From IMG/VR virus record IMGVR_UViG_3300017971_000816, positions 1 through 21,876 of that record: 21,876 nucleotides of DNA. One strand, 5' to 3'. Positions 6,950 through 14,945 of this stretch are shown here, piece by piece; the stretch's first letter is position 1; every line of letters begins with the position of its first letter. Made by a program: the position numbers and the translations under genes. The DNA comes from a virus. Under the pieces are notes generated by a model, which had not been told where the DNA came from, did not search any database, and worked only from the letters and a program-made list of their open reading frames with translations.

Positions 6950-8203
6950 TTATGCGGTTTCACCAATTTTCTGTATTCTAATTGTTCCAAAATATATTGA
7001 TGCTGTCCCACCACCACATTGTCTAAACACAATTGAAGGTGTATATGAACCCGCAGTCAACTGATTATTTTGAGTCACATATGCCGTTGAAACCGCATTG
7101 GTGTCATTGGTTTTTAACAGATTACAGTATCCCACAACATTACCATTAACTAAGAAACACACAATAGCACAACGGTTTGAAGTATTATTACCATATATTG
7201 CATTGAATTCGTATTCGTAATAACCAGCAGGAAGACTCCATGTTTGTGTCAAATATGTCGCATTGGTTTGTGTTGTATTGGCTTGGATTGTTCTTTTATC
7301 TACATAACAATATACACAAGCCGTACCACCTGTATTACTAAGGGTTCTGATTTCCTTAGTCACGGGATTCCAAACCACGCTGTAATCACTAAGAGTACCA
7401 CCAGTATCTGCATTATCTAAATATGTGTTACCGCCTATTCTGGTATCTCCGCTCACATTTAACGTAGACGCAGCAGTTACAGCACCCGTAATTCTTGCTG
7501 TGCCTGTTGAACACAAACAAGTACTTGAACATATTGTTGGTGAACATACGCATGTGCTACCAAAAGTAATGGGAGAAACAACACATGTCCCACCGCAAAC
7601 CACAGGTGCTTGCATTCTTGTTGTTGCACAACTAATTGGTGATGTAATACATGTTGAACCCGTTATCTGGGGTGCACTGATACTGGTGCTGGCGTTTAAA
7701 ACAGGTGTTGTCATCAACACACTTGCAGCCAGTGATGAACCAGTTACCGCACCATTTGCCAATAAATTAGATGTGGTACATAACGTACCCGTCATGGTAT
7801 CACCAGACCTATAGACTCTGGTATTTATATCTGCTTGAGTGCTTGCACTATAAACATTGATTTCGGTCTTGTTGTAATAATTTGCTGGTAATGTCGTACC
7901 AGTAAAATTATCGAAATTATCTTTTGTCGTTGCGGTATAACCAGTAAAAGGCGCATATGTTAAAGCCGTGTCACCATCTGGTGGAGTGGTAGTATCTTCT
8001 AAATACGCATTGATTGTCGCATCGTCATTAAGTATAATCGTATCACCACTTTCTCTGTACAAATAAAGCGGTTGGGTTCTGGGAATTAAAAAATCAATCT
8101 GTATCTCTCCCGTATCTGGTGGTAAAGGAGCAAAACTACTATTGCTCCTATCCACCAAAGTATTGTTATAGAGTGTCGTATATAGAAAATATTCTAAAGC
8201 CAT
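6950..8203 (-). CDS. Tail fibre/appendage protein with cysteine-rich 11-residue repeat
   Basis: A 417-aa modular appendage protein. Residues 1-70 match the N-terminus of the next-upstream 930-aa protein (shared pattern I-P-x-x-Q-P-L-Y-L-x-R, then G-D-T, then D-A-x-I-N-A-Y-L), probably a common attachment domain. One copy of the F-T-G-T-T-L-P-A-N-Y-Y-N-K-T-E-I-N spacer lies near residues 97-113. Residues 172-237 are six consecutive 11-residue repeats with about ten cysteines in 50 residues. After a short linker (V-W-N-P-V-T-K-E-I-R-T-L-S), the last about 125 residues form a beta-rich domain with strand patterns like a C1q/TNF-type jelly-roll tip (W-S-L-P-A-G-Y-Y-E-Y-E-F). Cysteine is 16 of 417 overall. 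The likely role is receptor binding or a fibre segment at the virion tip, inferred from architecture. Confidence 0.82.
   Translation of the reverse strand: MALEYFLYTTLYNNTLVDRSNSSFAPLPPDTGEIQIDFLIPRTQPLYLYRESGDTIILNDDATINAYLEDTTTPPDGDTALTYAPFTGYTATTKDNFDNFTGTTLPANYYNKTEINVYSASTQADINTRVYRSGDTMTGTLCTTSNLLANGAVTGSSLAASVLMTTPVLNASTSISAPQITGSTCITSPISCATTRMQAPVVCGGTCVVSPITFGSTCVCSPTICSSTCLCSTGTARITGAVTAASTLNVSGDTRIGGNTYLDNADTGGTLSDYSVVWNPVTKEIRTLSNTGGTACVYCYVDKRTIQANTTQTNATYLTQTWSLPAGYYEYEFNAIYGNNTSNRCAIVCFLVNGNVVGYCNLLKTNDTNAVSTAYVTQNNQLTAGSYTPSIVFRQCGGGTASIYFGTIRIQKIGETA
7493..7690 (-). repeat. 33-bp coding repeat: six 11-residue Cys/Ser/Thr/Pro units
   Basis: Six back-to-back units of exactly 11 residues (172-237 of the 417-aa protein). 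The consensus is [ST]-T-x-[IVLM]-x-[SA]-P-x-[IV]-x-[GAS]. Units 1 to 5 keep the Pro at position 7; unit 6 is degenerate. Examples are S-T-S-I-S-A-P-Q-I-T-G, S-T-C-I-T-S-P-I-S-C-A and S-T-C-V-C-S-P-T-I-C-S. Cysteine occupies the outward x positions. An 11-residue strand-turn repeat fits a triple-stranded beta-spiral or prism fibre shaft. Confidence 0.88.
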
Positions 8204-8216
8204 TCATTCTATTTTA

Positions 8217-11009
8217 TTATTGCAGCGTCTGTTTCTTTTTAATTAAAATACTTGCATTCGGAGATGTTAATGTAGCACCCGGGTCTCCAGTTCTAAATGC
8301 AGCCAATGTTAATATATCATCTTGTGCAAGTGTCAATATAACAGGTGGTAATGCAATATTTGCAGCAATACCATTATCTGTTGCGAGTCCCGCAGCAGCC
8401 GTAACATCGAGAACCGTGCTATTATTCAATATAACATTCGCACCAATACCGATATTCTTTCTATTTGTTGTTGAATTATATGGTATGTTGTAACTCAATT
8501 CATAATCACCAGCCACTTGAATCACGATATCACTTGTACCCGAAAGCACGTAATTGCTTCCCGACACCTGTACGGTATCCCAATCAATTGCTGTTGCAGC
8601 AACAGTATTGATATCAGTTCCACCAGTATGAATCAAGAAGAACTCATTTGGTGATGTACTTGCCGTGTAACCCGTAAAGACTGCGGTATCAAGTTTATTT
8701 GCGGTGGTTGCTGTTAAACCAGTAATATCGGCTTCAATATTATCGAGTCTGGTATCGGTTGCACCTGTATAAGCATTGATTTCGGTCTTGTTATAGTAAT
8801 TCGCAGGTAATGTCGTACCCGTAAATGTATTAAAGACCGTTTCATCGAGTTTCGTACCGATAAGCGTTGCTGTTGTACCAGTATAGGCATTGATTTCGGT
8901 CTTGTTGTAGTAATTCGCTGGTAATGTTGTACCTGTAAACGTATTGAAAACACTGGTATCAAGTTTACTTCCGAGTGCCGTGGCAAGCGTTCCACTGTTT
9001 ACATCAACATTAAATGTATTACCTGTCCACGCAATACTGTTTCCTGCGAGACTACTACCGTCAACATTAATCGTATTTCCACTGATGTCAATACCCACAC
9101 CACCAATAAGACCAGCAGCAGGATTACTGAATAACGTGAAATCGAGGTCATCTGTGCCAACCGTAATTGGGTCGGGAGTAATAAGTACCCAAATCGTATT
9201 GAATTGCGTATCACCGCTAATAACTGGAACGAGGTCACCCTGTACGACTTCACCACTTGGGTCACCATTGAAGTCCGCAGCACGATAGAAAGTTGTGCTG
9301 CTTCCCGAATACACCCAGATACCGTTCTGGCTGGCATCAGTTTGGTCTTTAACCAGAATTCTATCACCGTCCTGTACGGTATAACCATCTACCGTTCCAC
9401 CAAAAGTACCGCCAGTAAGGTCGATATTCGCTGTTGTCGCAGCAATAACACCCGCTTTAGGTGTGAGTCCTTGTGCTATACTATCAGCATATCTCTTGGT
9501 GATAAGTGATTCATTGGTGAAACTTGCACTGTAATCGGCAGCGTACTGCATACCGACCTTAGTTGTTCTACTATCGGTAATAAGCATGCTTGTCTCACTG
9601 ATTTCCAATTTTGTTTGTTCTGTGCCAACATTATTATTACCGATTATCGCAACAGTACCTGCGTCACTTTCGATATTGATTCCACCAACGCCATCGGTAT
9701 CAATAATATCGATACCGTTAACGCCTTGTAACTTAATTGTTTGTGTATTAACGGTGAAATCGTGTGTTGTTCCAGATATTAATGTGTCTCTGGTTAATCC
9801 ACCACCGAGTTCAACGACCTGACCATTTGTAACCAAACCGTTGCTTGCACCAGTAAGTGTACCACCTGTAAGTGCTTCAAGAGCATCGATTCTGCTATCA
9901 GTTATACCAGTGTAGCTGTTTATCTCGGTTTTATTGTAATAGTTAGCTGGAAGCGTAGTTCCAGTGAATGTATTGAAATCCGTAGTATCTAATTTGGCAT
10001 TAATTGCACTTTCCGTAGTTGCGGTATAACTATTGATTTCGGTCTTGTTATAGTAATTAGCTGGAAGCGTAGTTCCAGTAAATGTGTTGAAATCGGTTTC
10101 ATCTAATTTGGCATCGAGAGCATTTTGTAAGTCGGTTTGGTTACTAAGTGTACCTGTAATTTCACCCCAAGCAACACTTGAAGTACCGCCTGTTTGTCCG
10201 CTAATAACGAGATTATCGGCATCTCCGCTAAGACTTAAACCACCAAGAACGCTGATAGACTTGATAGTTGCATTTCTTCCACTAACACCACCCAACGTAG
10301 TGCCAGTTCCCAAATTGGTAACTCCTGTAAGAGCAGCGTCTATAACGGGTTGTGTAGTACCAGTGTAGCTATTAAAAGCACTGGTTTCCAGTTTATTGTT
10401 AAGTGCGGTTTGAGTCGTACCCGTGTAGCTATTAAAGGCAGTTACATCCAATTTGGCGTTTAAGGCATTTTGTAGGTCGGTTTGATTGCTAAGTGTACCT
10501 GTAATATCGCCCCATGCAACGGTCGTTCCCGTTGGCACTGCTGATGAGATTATGATTTGAATAACGCCAGATGTGCTACCCGTTGTGATGTTAGTTCCAC
10601 CACTACCAGTGAAATTGTATTTTGTATCGGCAGTTAACGAGGAAATAGCGAATCCGCTATCCTGCACATTACCGTCATCTGTAAATATTGCGACATTATC
10701 CTCAGTTGCACCACTTACCGTATCTATTTTTTGTGACGTGATTCCCGTCACAAAACCAACAGTCGCATCGTCCTGCGGTTCAGGTGGCGGTGCAATGCTA
10801 TCAAGATATGCGTTTATGTTTGCGTCTGTATTAGGAACAACTGTTGTGTCACCCGTAACTCTCCACAAATACAGAGGTTGTATTTCGGGAATTACGAAAT
10901 CCGAAAATAATCCAGCTTCATTAACTCCTGAATCATTCGTTGCACTTTCTCTCACAATCGTCTCAGCGAACGTTGTGCCTGTGCTGTAAATTAACCATCT
11001 AAATGCCAT
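8217..11009 (-). CDS. Large modular tail fibre protein, 930 aa, cysteine-free
   Basis: Long phage fibre with visible modules. Residues 1-75 are an N-terminal domain shared with the 417-aa protein (F-V-I-P-E-I-Q-P-L-Y-L-W-R; D-A-N-I-N-A-Y-L-D). Two copies of V-A-W-G-[DE]-I-T-G-T-L-S-N-Q-T-D-L-Q-N-A-L follow. Two pairs of the 38-residue N-Y-Y-N-K-T-E-I-N spacer repeat are present. Residues about 512-628 match a domain common in phage fibres (G-L-T-P-K-A-G-V-I-A-A-T-T-A-N-I-D-L, then D-G-D-R-I-L-V-K-D-Q-T, then Q-N-G-I-W-V-Y). Residues about 790-930 are a jelly-roll-like tip homologous to that of the 356-aa protein (A-I-D-W, R-K-N-I-G, A-A-F-R-T-G). I find no cysteine in the whole protein, in sharp contrast to the 814- and 1044-aa fibres. 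It is spaced 19 bases from the 356-aa gene with no Shine-Dalgarno. Confidence 0.9.
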   Translation of the reverse strand: MAFRWLIYSTGTTFAETIVRESATNDSGVNEAGLFSDFVIPEIQPLYLWRVTGDTTVVPNTDANINAYLDSIAPPPEPQDDATVGFVTGITSQKIDTVSGATEDNVAIFTDDGNVQDSGFAISSLTADTKYNFTGSGGTNITTGSTSGVIQIIISSAVPTGTTVAWGDITGTLSNQTDLQNALNAKLDVTAFNSYTGTTQTALNNKLETSAFNSYTGTTQPVIDAALTGVTNLGTGTTLGGVSGRNATIKSISVLGGLSLSGDADNLVISGQTGGTSSVAWGEITGTLSNQTDLQNALDAKLDETDFNTFTGTTLPANYYNKTEINSYTATTESAINAKLDTTDFNTFTGTTLPANYYNKTEINSYTGITDSRIDALEALTGGTLTGASNGLVTNGQVVELGGGLTRDTLISGTTHDFTVNTQTIKLQGVNGIDIIDTDGVGGINIESDAGTVAIIGNNNVGTEQTKLEISETSMLITDSRTTKVGMQYAADYSASFTNESLITKRYADSIAQGLTPKAGVIAATTANIDLTGGTFGGTVDGYTVQDGDRILVKDQTDASQNGIWVYSGSSTTFYRAADFNGDPSGEVVQGDLVPVISGDTQFNTIWVLITPDPITVGTDDLDFTLFSNPAAGLIGGVGIDISGNTINVDGSSLAGNSIAWTGNTFNVDVNSGTLATALGSKLDTSVFNTFTGTTLPANYYNKTEINAYTGTTATLIGTKLDETVFNTFTGTTLPANYYNKTEINAYTGATDTRLDNIEADITGLTATTANKLDTAVFTGYTASTSPNEFFLIHTGGTDINTVAATAIDWDTVQVSGSNYVLSGTSDIVIQVAGDYELSYNIPYNSTTNRKNIGIGANVILNNSTVLDVTAAAGLATDNGIAANIALPPVILTLAQDDILTLAAFRTGDPGATLTSPNASILIKKKQTLQ
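8775..8939 (-). repeat. 38-residue spacer repeat, two copies (C-terminal pair)
   Basis: Two copies of F-T-G-T-T-L-P-A-N-Y-Y-N-K-T-E-I-N, encoded at 8889-8939 and 8775-8825, exactly 114 bases apart. Each is followed by A-Y-T-G and then a K-L-D linker. The same unit occurs as another pair at 9918-10082 and once in the 417-aa protein. Such units are typical linkers in modular phage fibres and are natural sites for recombination between fibre genes. Confidence 0.9.
9918..10082 (-). repeat. 38-residue spacer repeat, two copies (N-terminal pair)
   Basis: Copies of F-T-G-T-T-L-P-A-N-Y-Y-N-K-T-E-I-N at 10032-10082 and 9918-9968, again exactly 114 bases apart. They are nearly identical in protein to the C-terminal pair about 1.1 kb away, with some synonymous DNA differences. 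Confidence 0.9.
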
Positions 11010-11028
11010 TTTAGTTTGTTTTTATATA

Positions 11029-12099
11029 TTATAATTTTTTTTCTGCTTTTATCCATGAACCCCCCGCTACGGTGTTAACCGTTCCAGCATATCCAATTCT
11101 GAACGCAATGAGTTCAATATAATCTCCACCTTCTAACGATACCAGACTCTCTGGCATCGTGTTAGTACTATTGTCGTTTTGGTAATTAGAACTAAAACTT
11201 GTAGTACTCATTGGAGTGATATCGGTATCACCATTTTTTCTGATAAGTGTGCCGATATTCTTATCACTCCTACTATTTGCTTTGACATTCAGGACATATG
11301 AAATTCCATAAATACCATTGCTTTGTATATAAATACGAGAACCACCTGTATAATTCAAAGCAGTTCCCGAAAAAGCCTGTGTTGTCCAATCAATTGTGGT
11401 TGGCGTTATTGTGTTGACATTTGTTCCACCGCTATTATCATAGAGTTGAAGCGCAGAATTACTGGTAATGCCCGTTACACTTATGACGTTACCCACAATA
11501 GAAATATTGTCACCAGCAACCAATTGGTCTTGCTTGGCGTTGATAAGCGATAACGTGGTTGCCGTGTATCCCGTAAATCTGGTTTCAGTATCTGCGGTAT
11601 ATGATGTGAAGTCAGCTATTGTGAGATACGTAGCGGGTGCTGTTGTACCCGTGAAATCCTGAAACGCACTTAAATTGACTTTGGTGTCGAGGTCTGCGAG
11701 ATATGCAATTGTGCCATCGCTATCCTGAACCGTTAATTGTCTGAAGACATTTGTGCTGACACCCGATACCACGAATTCCAGACCTTTGGTATTGTCACTG
11801 GCATCGTAAACCTGAAAATTATCTGACCTAAAATAATCTGGGGTCTCTCCCAGAAATCGCCAGACACTTCCAGTGCTAATATAGAACCCCGAAGGTTTTC
11901 TATTCAGAACATAATCACCACTCCCGTTTCTAACAACATAGATTTGACCCGTGGCGACACTTCCTGCCGATGGCAGGTCTCCGTAAACATTGACTTGAGG
12001 ATATGTTGAACCTGACGTTGGTGTGCCACCCGACCCCGTAAAATCTCCGCTAAATAAATATATATCGCCTCTTAGTAAATCTACTGTAAAAGTTGCCAT
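11029..12099 (-). CDS. Tail fibre/appendage protein with jelly-roll-like C-terminal tip, 356 aa, cysteine-free
   Basis: First gene after the terminator at 12157-12182. The N-terminal part (residues about 30-100: Y-G-D-L-P-S-A-G-S-V-A-T-G-Q-I-Y-V-V, then G-F-Y-I-S-T-G-S-V-W-R-F-L-G) resembles a phage-fibre domain that usually precedes a variable shaft. A short spacer region carries F-T-G-T-T-A-P-A-T-Y-L, a degenerate form of the NYYNKTEIN spacer, plus a K-Q-D-Q-L-V-A-G-D-N-I-S-I segment. Residues about 217-356 align closely with the tip of the 930-aa protein (G-G-T-x-[IV]-N-T, T-x-I-D-W, K-N-I-G, A-F-R-x-G), consistent with a C1q/TNF-like trimeric tip. No cysteine is present. It is likely an alternative or companion fibre of the 930-aa protein. 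A TATTTATGA element lies 23 bases before the start. Confidence 0.85.
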   Translation of the reverse strand: MATFTVDLLRGDIYLFSGDFTGSGGTPTSGSTYPQVNVYGDLPSAGSVATGQIYVVRNGSGDYVLNRKPSGFYISTGSVWRFLGETPDYFRSDNFQVYDASDNTKGLEFVVSGVSTNVFRQLTVQDSDGTIAYLADLDTKVNLSAFQDFTGTTAPATYLTIADFTSYTADTETRFTGYTATTLSLINAKQDQLVAGDNISIVGNVISVTGITSNSALQLYDNSGGTNVNTITPTTIDWTTQAFSGTALNYTGGSRIYIQSNGIYGISYVLNVKANSRSDKNIGTLIRKNGDTDITPMSTTSFSSNYQNDNSTNTMPESLVSLEGGDYIELIAFRIGYAGTVNTVAGGSWIKAEKKL

Positions 12100-12112
12100 T
12101 AATTAGACTTTT

Positions 12113-12122
12113 TCATAAATAC
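12113..12122 (-). promoter_or_regulatory. GTATTTATGA element before the 356-aa fibre gene
   Basis: On the minus strand GTATTTATGA begins 23 bases before the ATG at 12099 and lies between that gene and the upstream intrinsic terminator. That makes it the best candidate for the start of a new transcript here. It differs by one base from the elements at 5926-5935 and 12486-12495. Confidence 0.4.
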
Positions 12123-12156
12123 TAAGGAGATACAAAACAACATTAGGTTTCTGGAA

Positions 12157-12182
12157 ATAAAAAAAGGGGAATTGCTTCCCCA
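12157..12182 (-). terminator. Intrinsic (Rho-independent) terminator
   Basis: On the minus strand GGGGAA-GCAA-TTCCCC forms a perfect six-base-pair stem with a four-base loop and is followed at once by seven T residues. It lies 22 bases after the TAG stop of the 89-aa gene and about 57 bases before the 356-aa gene, so it closes the transcript of the right-hand fibre block. Confidence 0.9.
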
Positions 12183-12203
12183 GATATTTTTATATTATTG
12201 TCT

Positions 12204-12473
12204 CTATGCCGAATACGTATAAGTATCTCTTAAGTCCCAGTTAAATTCGAAATTCTGGTTGCCGTTTGGAAACCCGAAGTTCCAGACACTACCAACCTGC
12301 CAGATTCTCTTGATTCGCCAGTTATTCGTGTTCTTTATCGGTGTGTTTTGGGAATATCCGATATAGAATTCCGTATCACTGACTTCATCCACGAGCATGG
12401 GACGCTCGATGTTATGACTTATAAGCGCATCGCTGTTTTTAAAATCTGTTATATCTGTTCCCGGGTGTGCCAT
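12204..12473 (-). CDS. Small hypothetical virion-region protein, 89 aa
   Basis: I do not recognise a named family. The protein is rich in Asn, Asp and Trp, with a beta-strand-like middle (E-R-P-M-L-V-D-E-V, then E-F-Y-I-G-Y-S-Q) and an aromatic C-terminal half (N-W-R-I-K-R-I-W-Q-V-G, then W-N-F-G-F-P-N-G-N-Q-N-F-E-F-N-W). There is no cysteine and no membrane segment. It follows the 814-aa S74 fibre by a 24-base gap and is the last gene before a strong terminator. Small proteins in this place often act as fibre caps or assembly factors, but nothing here proves that. Confidence 0.72.
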   Translation of the reverse strand: MAHPGTDITDFKNSDALISHNIERPMLVDEVSDTEFYIGYSQNTPIKNTNNWRIKRIWQVGSVWNFGFPNGNQNFEFNWDLRDTYTYSA

Positions 12474-12485
12474 AATTACATTTTA

Positions 12486-12495
12486 TTATAAATAC
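12486..12495 (-). promoter_or_regulatory. GTATTTATAA element before the 89-aa gene
   Basis: On the minus strand GTATTTATAA starts 22 bases before the ATG at 12473 and two bases after the TAA stop of the 814-aa gene. Placement relative to both the preceding stop and the following start is the same as for the element at 5926-5935. Confidence 0.35.
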
Positions 12496-12497
12496 TG

Positions 12498-14942
12498 TTA
12501 CGAATTTATTTGTGCTTCCAACGCTTTGATTCTTACTTCTTGCTCCTTGACAATGTTCCATAATACTGGAACTAATTGGTCATATTCAACCTTTTTATAA
12601 TCAACATCATTGATTATAACACCACCTTTAACCGCTAACGGTAATACGGTTTCGATTTCTTGCGCAATAAATACGTATTCACAACAACCAGCACAATTAG
12701 ATAATTCATTGAACTCAGCACTATATCCACAGATACTATCTAAATAAGAAACGGCACATGTTAGTGGTTCAACACAACATTTTAATCTGCTGTCAGAAGC
12801 AGGTGTTCCTGTTGTTAACCTACCATTTGCATCAATATAAACCACACAGGTTTCAGATGTTTTACCTGTTAATAGTGGAAATGCGAGTTGTCCCGTACAA
12901 TAAACTTCAAATGCATTACATCTATTCGCAGCACTTGTACCGACACCAATTTCAGCAATTGTAGTGGCACAACCAATATTATACATACCACTTGCATGAG
13001 AACTACGTCCACTGGCAATTGTACATTCGCCTTCGGCATGTGAATATAAACCCAATGCGCAGGTAACAGCACCCTCTGCATGGGAATTAGCACCACATGA
13101 ATGTGTGAAATATCCTTCTGCATGTGAGTGGTCGCCACATGCTTTTGTATTCCAACCTTCAGAATGACCATAAAAACCAATCGCACAAGTTGTTCTGCCT
13201 TGAGCAAATGAACAATCACCACATGCTTCTGATGTACCACCAAACGCTGCCGAAGCCAAACCATATGCTTTTGCGCCCACACCTGCTGCAAGTGAATAAT
13301 TACCGTGCACTGTAAGAAATTGACCAACCCCTAATGACGAAGTACCAGTAAAGCTAATTGGAGTATCGCCAATCAACACTGAATTTGTTGTCGTGCAGCC
13401 GTTATCGGTTACATCTTGTAGGGTTGCAGACCCACCAGTTCCACCACTAATAACACCAGTACTTAGATTTCCACTGGCATCAATATATATTCCACAGGTT
13501 TCTGATGATTTGGCGGGTAAATTAGCCATTATTATCCTACCATCAGCAGCACCACCACTACCACAACCCGCCCTTAAACAAAGATTACCACCAGTACCTG
13601 ACGTTGAATCACCAGCGCAAACAAATAAGCAACCACCTAAACCAGTTGATGAGTTTTGACCAGCCTTAATACAAATATCGCAAGCAGCAGTTGCATCAGC
13701 AGAACCAGCAGCAAGAATTGCAACGTCCTTATGACCTGTAATTGTTCCCCCATTAGCGATTGAAATATAATTATTAAATCCCGAATCGGTAACCGTAAGA
13801 CTTGAGACTTGAGCAATCATTGAACCAGAAAGACTAAGAGCAATACATTCACCAGTACCGTTATCAACACACCAAGGATTATTTGTTGCACCAGTATATG
13901 CCCTCATAAACACACCACCATCCCAAGTAAAACACCCATCATTTGCAACACCAACATTATTTGTTGTTGTTGTTGGAGTTATCACACCTGTGCCTTGTGT
14001 CCAAAGAGATGTACTTCCACCGCTAATAACACCAGTGCTCAGATTTCCACTACCATCAATATAGATTCCGCAGGTTTCACTGGACTTAGCAGGTAAATTG
14101 GGTATTTGAACTCTACCATTTGTTCCACCATTTGAACAACCACCACATAGAATCAGATTTCCACCATCATTACTTGCAGCAAAACCACCGCCCCCACAGA
14201 GAGTAAGGTTTTTACCGCTAACGCCAATACCAGTTCCTTGGTTTCCTGAAATAGCGAAATCATTACAACTAATAACCGTTAATCCACCAGTAGCATTTCC
14301 ATCTAAACCCAAAGCATAGGTCGGTCCAACCAATTGAACCCCAAATCCCCCGCAAAGAATGAGGTTTTGCGTTCCCTTACTTTTAATAAATAAACCGATA
14401 TTTGTTTGTGTTCCAGAGGGTTGGATACCCATTATTGTGTCATCGTTATCACATGACCCGATATTAAGAAATCTGGTTGTTGACCCTCTCCCGGGGTCTA
14501 AATACAACTGACCATCTAAACATGTACTGCCCTCAACACACCCACCTCTTATAATTAATGATTGTCCCAGTGTTGATGTGGTGTTGGGTGCTTGAATTTT
14601 TTGAATTGTTGTATTACCTGTATCACCAACAACGACCATGTTATTAAGCAAACTTATTTTTCCTGTTTCATCAGCAATTGCACTGTCTTCAACACCATTA
14701 CCACCAGAATTAAACTTCGCCACACGGTCAGGAGTTCCAGATATTGAACCACCCCCACCTGTTGCTGCGGAGAAATATATGTTGTTGTCGTCACAAGTAA
14801 TAGATATGGTACTACCTGTAGGAGATAATGTCTTGAATTGCAAGATATTTCCCACGGTCTTGCCTTTATATACGTCAATACCAGTACCGACATTCTGACC
14901 TTCTGTGGCATTACCCACCAAATTAATATTTGACCTACTCAT
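12498..14942 (-). CDS. Tail fibre/spike with YadA-head-like repeats and C-terminal S74 chaperone, 814 aa, cysteine-rich
   Basis: Trimeric-type adhesin. The N-terminus (N-V-G-T-G-I-D-V-Y-K-G-K, then L-Q-F-K-T-L) matches a domain common at the start of phage tail proteins. A beta-rich middle follows, with two long repeats ending in N-L-P-A-K-S-S-E-T-C-G-I-Y-I-D and a third shorter one. Residues 548-652 are 14-residue S-H-A-E-G repeats like the YadA/Hep_Hag head of trimeric autotransporters. The C-terminal 99 residues are a peptidase S74 intramolecular chaperone: S-D-S-R-L-K with predicted catalytic Ser716 and Lys721, I-A-Q-E-I-E, then a coiled coil. In this family the chaperone guides trimer folding and then cuts itself off. 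Cysteine is 39 of 814 (4.8 %) by my count, including CC pairs in the chaperone. It starts 3 bases after the YkgJ-like gene. Confidence 0.9.
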   Translation of the reverse strand: MSRSNINLVGNATEGQNVGTGIDVYKGKTVGNILQFKTLSPTGSTISITCDDNNIYFSAATGGGGSISGTPDRVAKFNSGGNGVEDSAIADETGKISLLNNMVVVGDTGNTTIQKIQAPNTTSTLGQSLIIRGGCVEGSTCLDGQLYLDPGRGSTTRFLNIGSCDNDDTIMGIQPSGTQTNIGLFIKSKGTQNLILCGGFGVQLVGPTYALGLDGNATGGLTVISCNDFAISGNQGTGIGVSGKNLTLCGGGGFAASNDGGNLILCGGCSNGGTNGRVQIPNLPAKSSETCGIYIDGSGNLSTGVISGGSTSLWTQGTGVITPTTTTNNVGVANDGCFTWDGGVFMRAYTGATNNPWCVDNGTGECIALSLSGSMIAQVSSLTVTDSGFNNYISIANGGTITGHKDVAILAAGSADATAACDICIKAGQNSSTGLGGCLFVCAGDSTSGTGGNLCLRAGCGSGGAADGRIIMANLPAKSSETCGIYIDASGNLSTGVISGGTGGSATLQDVTDNGCTTTNSVLIGDTPISFTGTSSLGVGQFLTVHGNYSLAAGVGAKAYGLASAAFGGTSEACGDCSFAQGRTTCAIGFYGHSEGWNTKACGDHSHAEGYFTHSCGANSHAEGAVTCALGLYSHAEGECTIASGRSSHASGMYNIGCATTIAEIGVGTSAANRCNAFEVYCTGQLAFPLLTGKTSETCVVYIDANGRLTTGTPASDSRLKCCVEPLTCAVSYLDSICGYSAEFNELSNCAGCCEYVFIAQEIETVLPLAVKGGVIINDVDYKKVEYDQLVPVLWNIVKEQEVRIKALEAQINS
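12987..13301 (-). repeat. 14-residue YadA-head-like coding repeats
   Basis: Residues 548-652 of the 814-aa fibre contain repeats with a period of 14: S-H-A-E-G-x-x-T-x-x-x-G-x-x in its clearest copies. Such repeats form left-handed parallel beta-rolls in trimeric adhesin heads. Cysteine appears repeatedly at the variable positions (for example T-K-A-C-G, T-H-S-C-G, V-T-C-A-L). Confidence 0.85.
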
Positions 14943-14945
14943 TTT

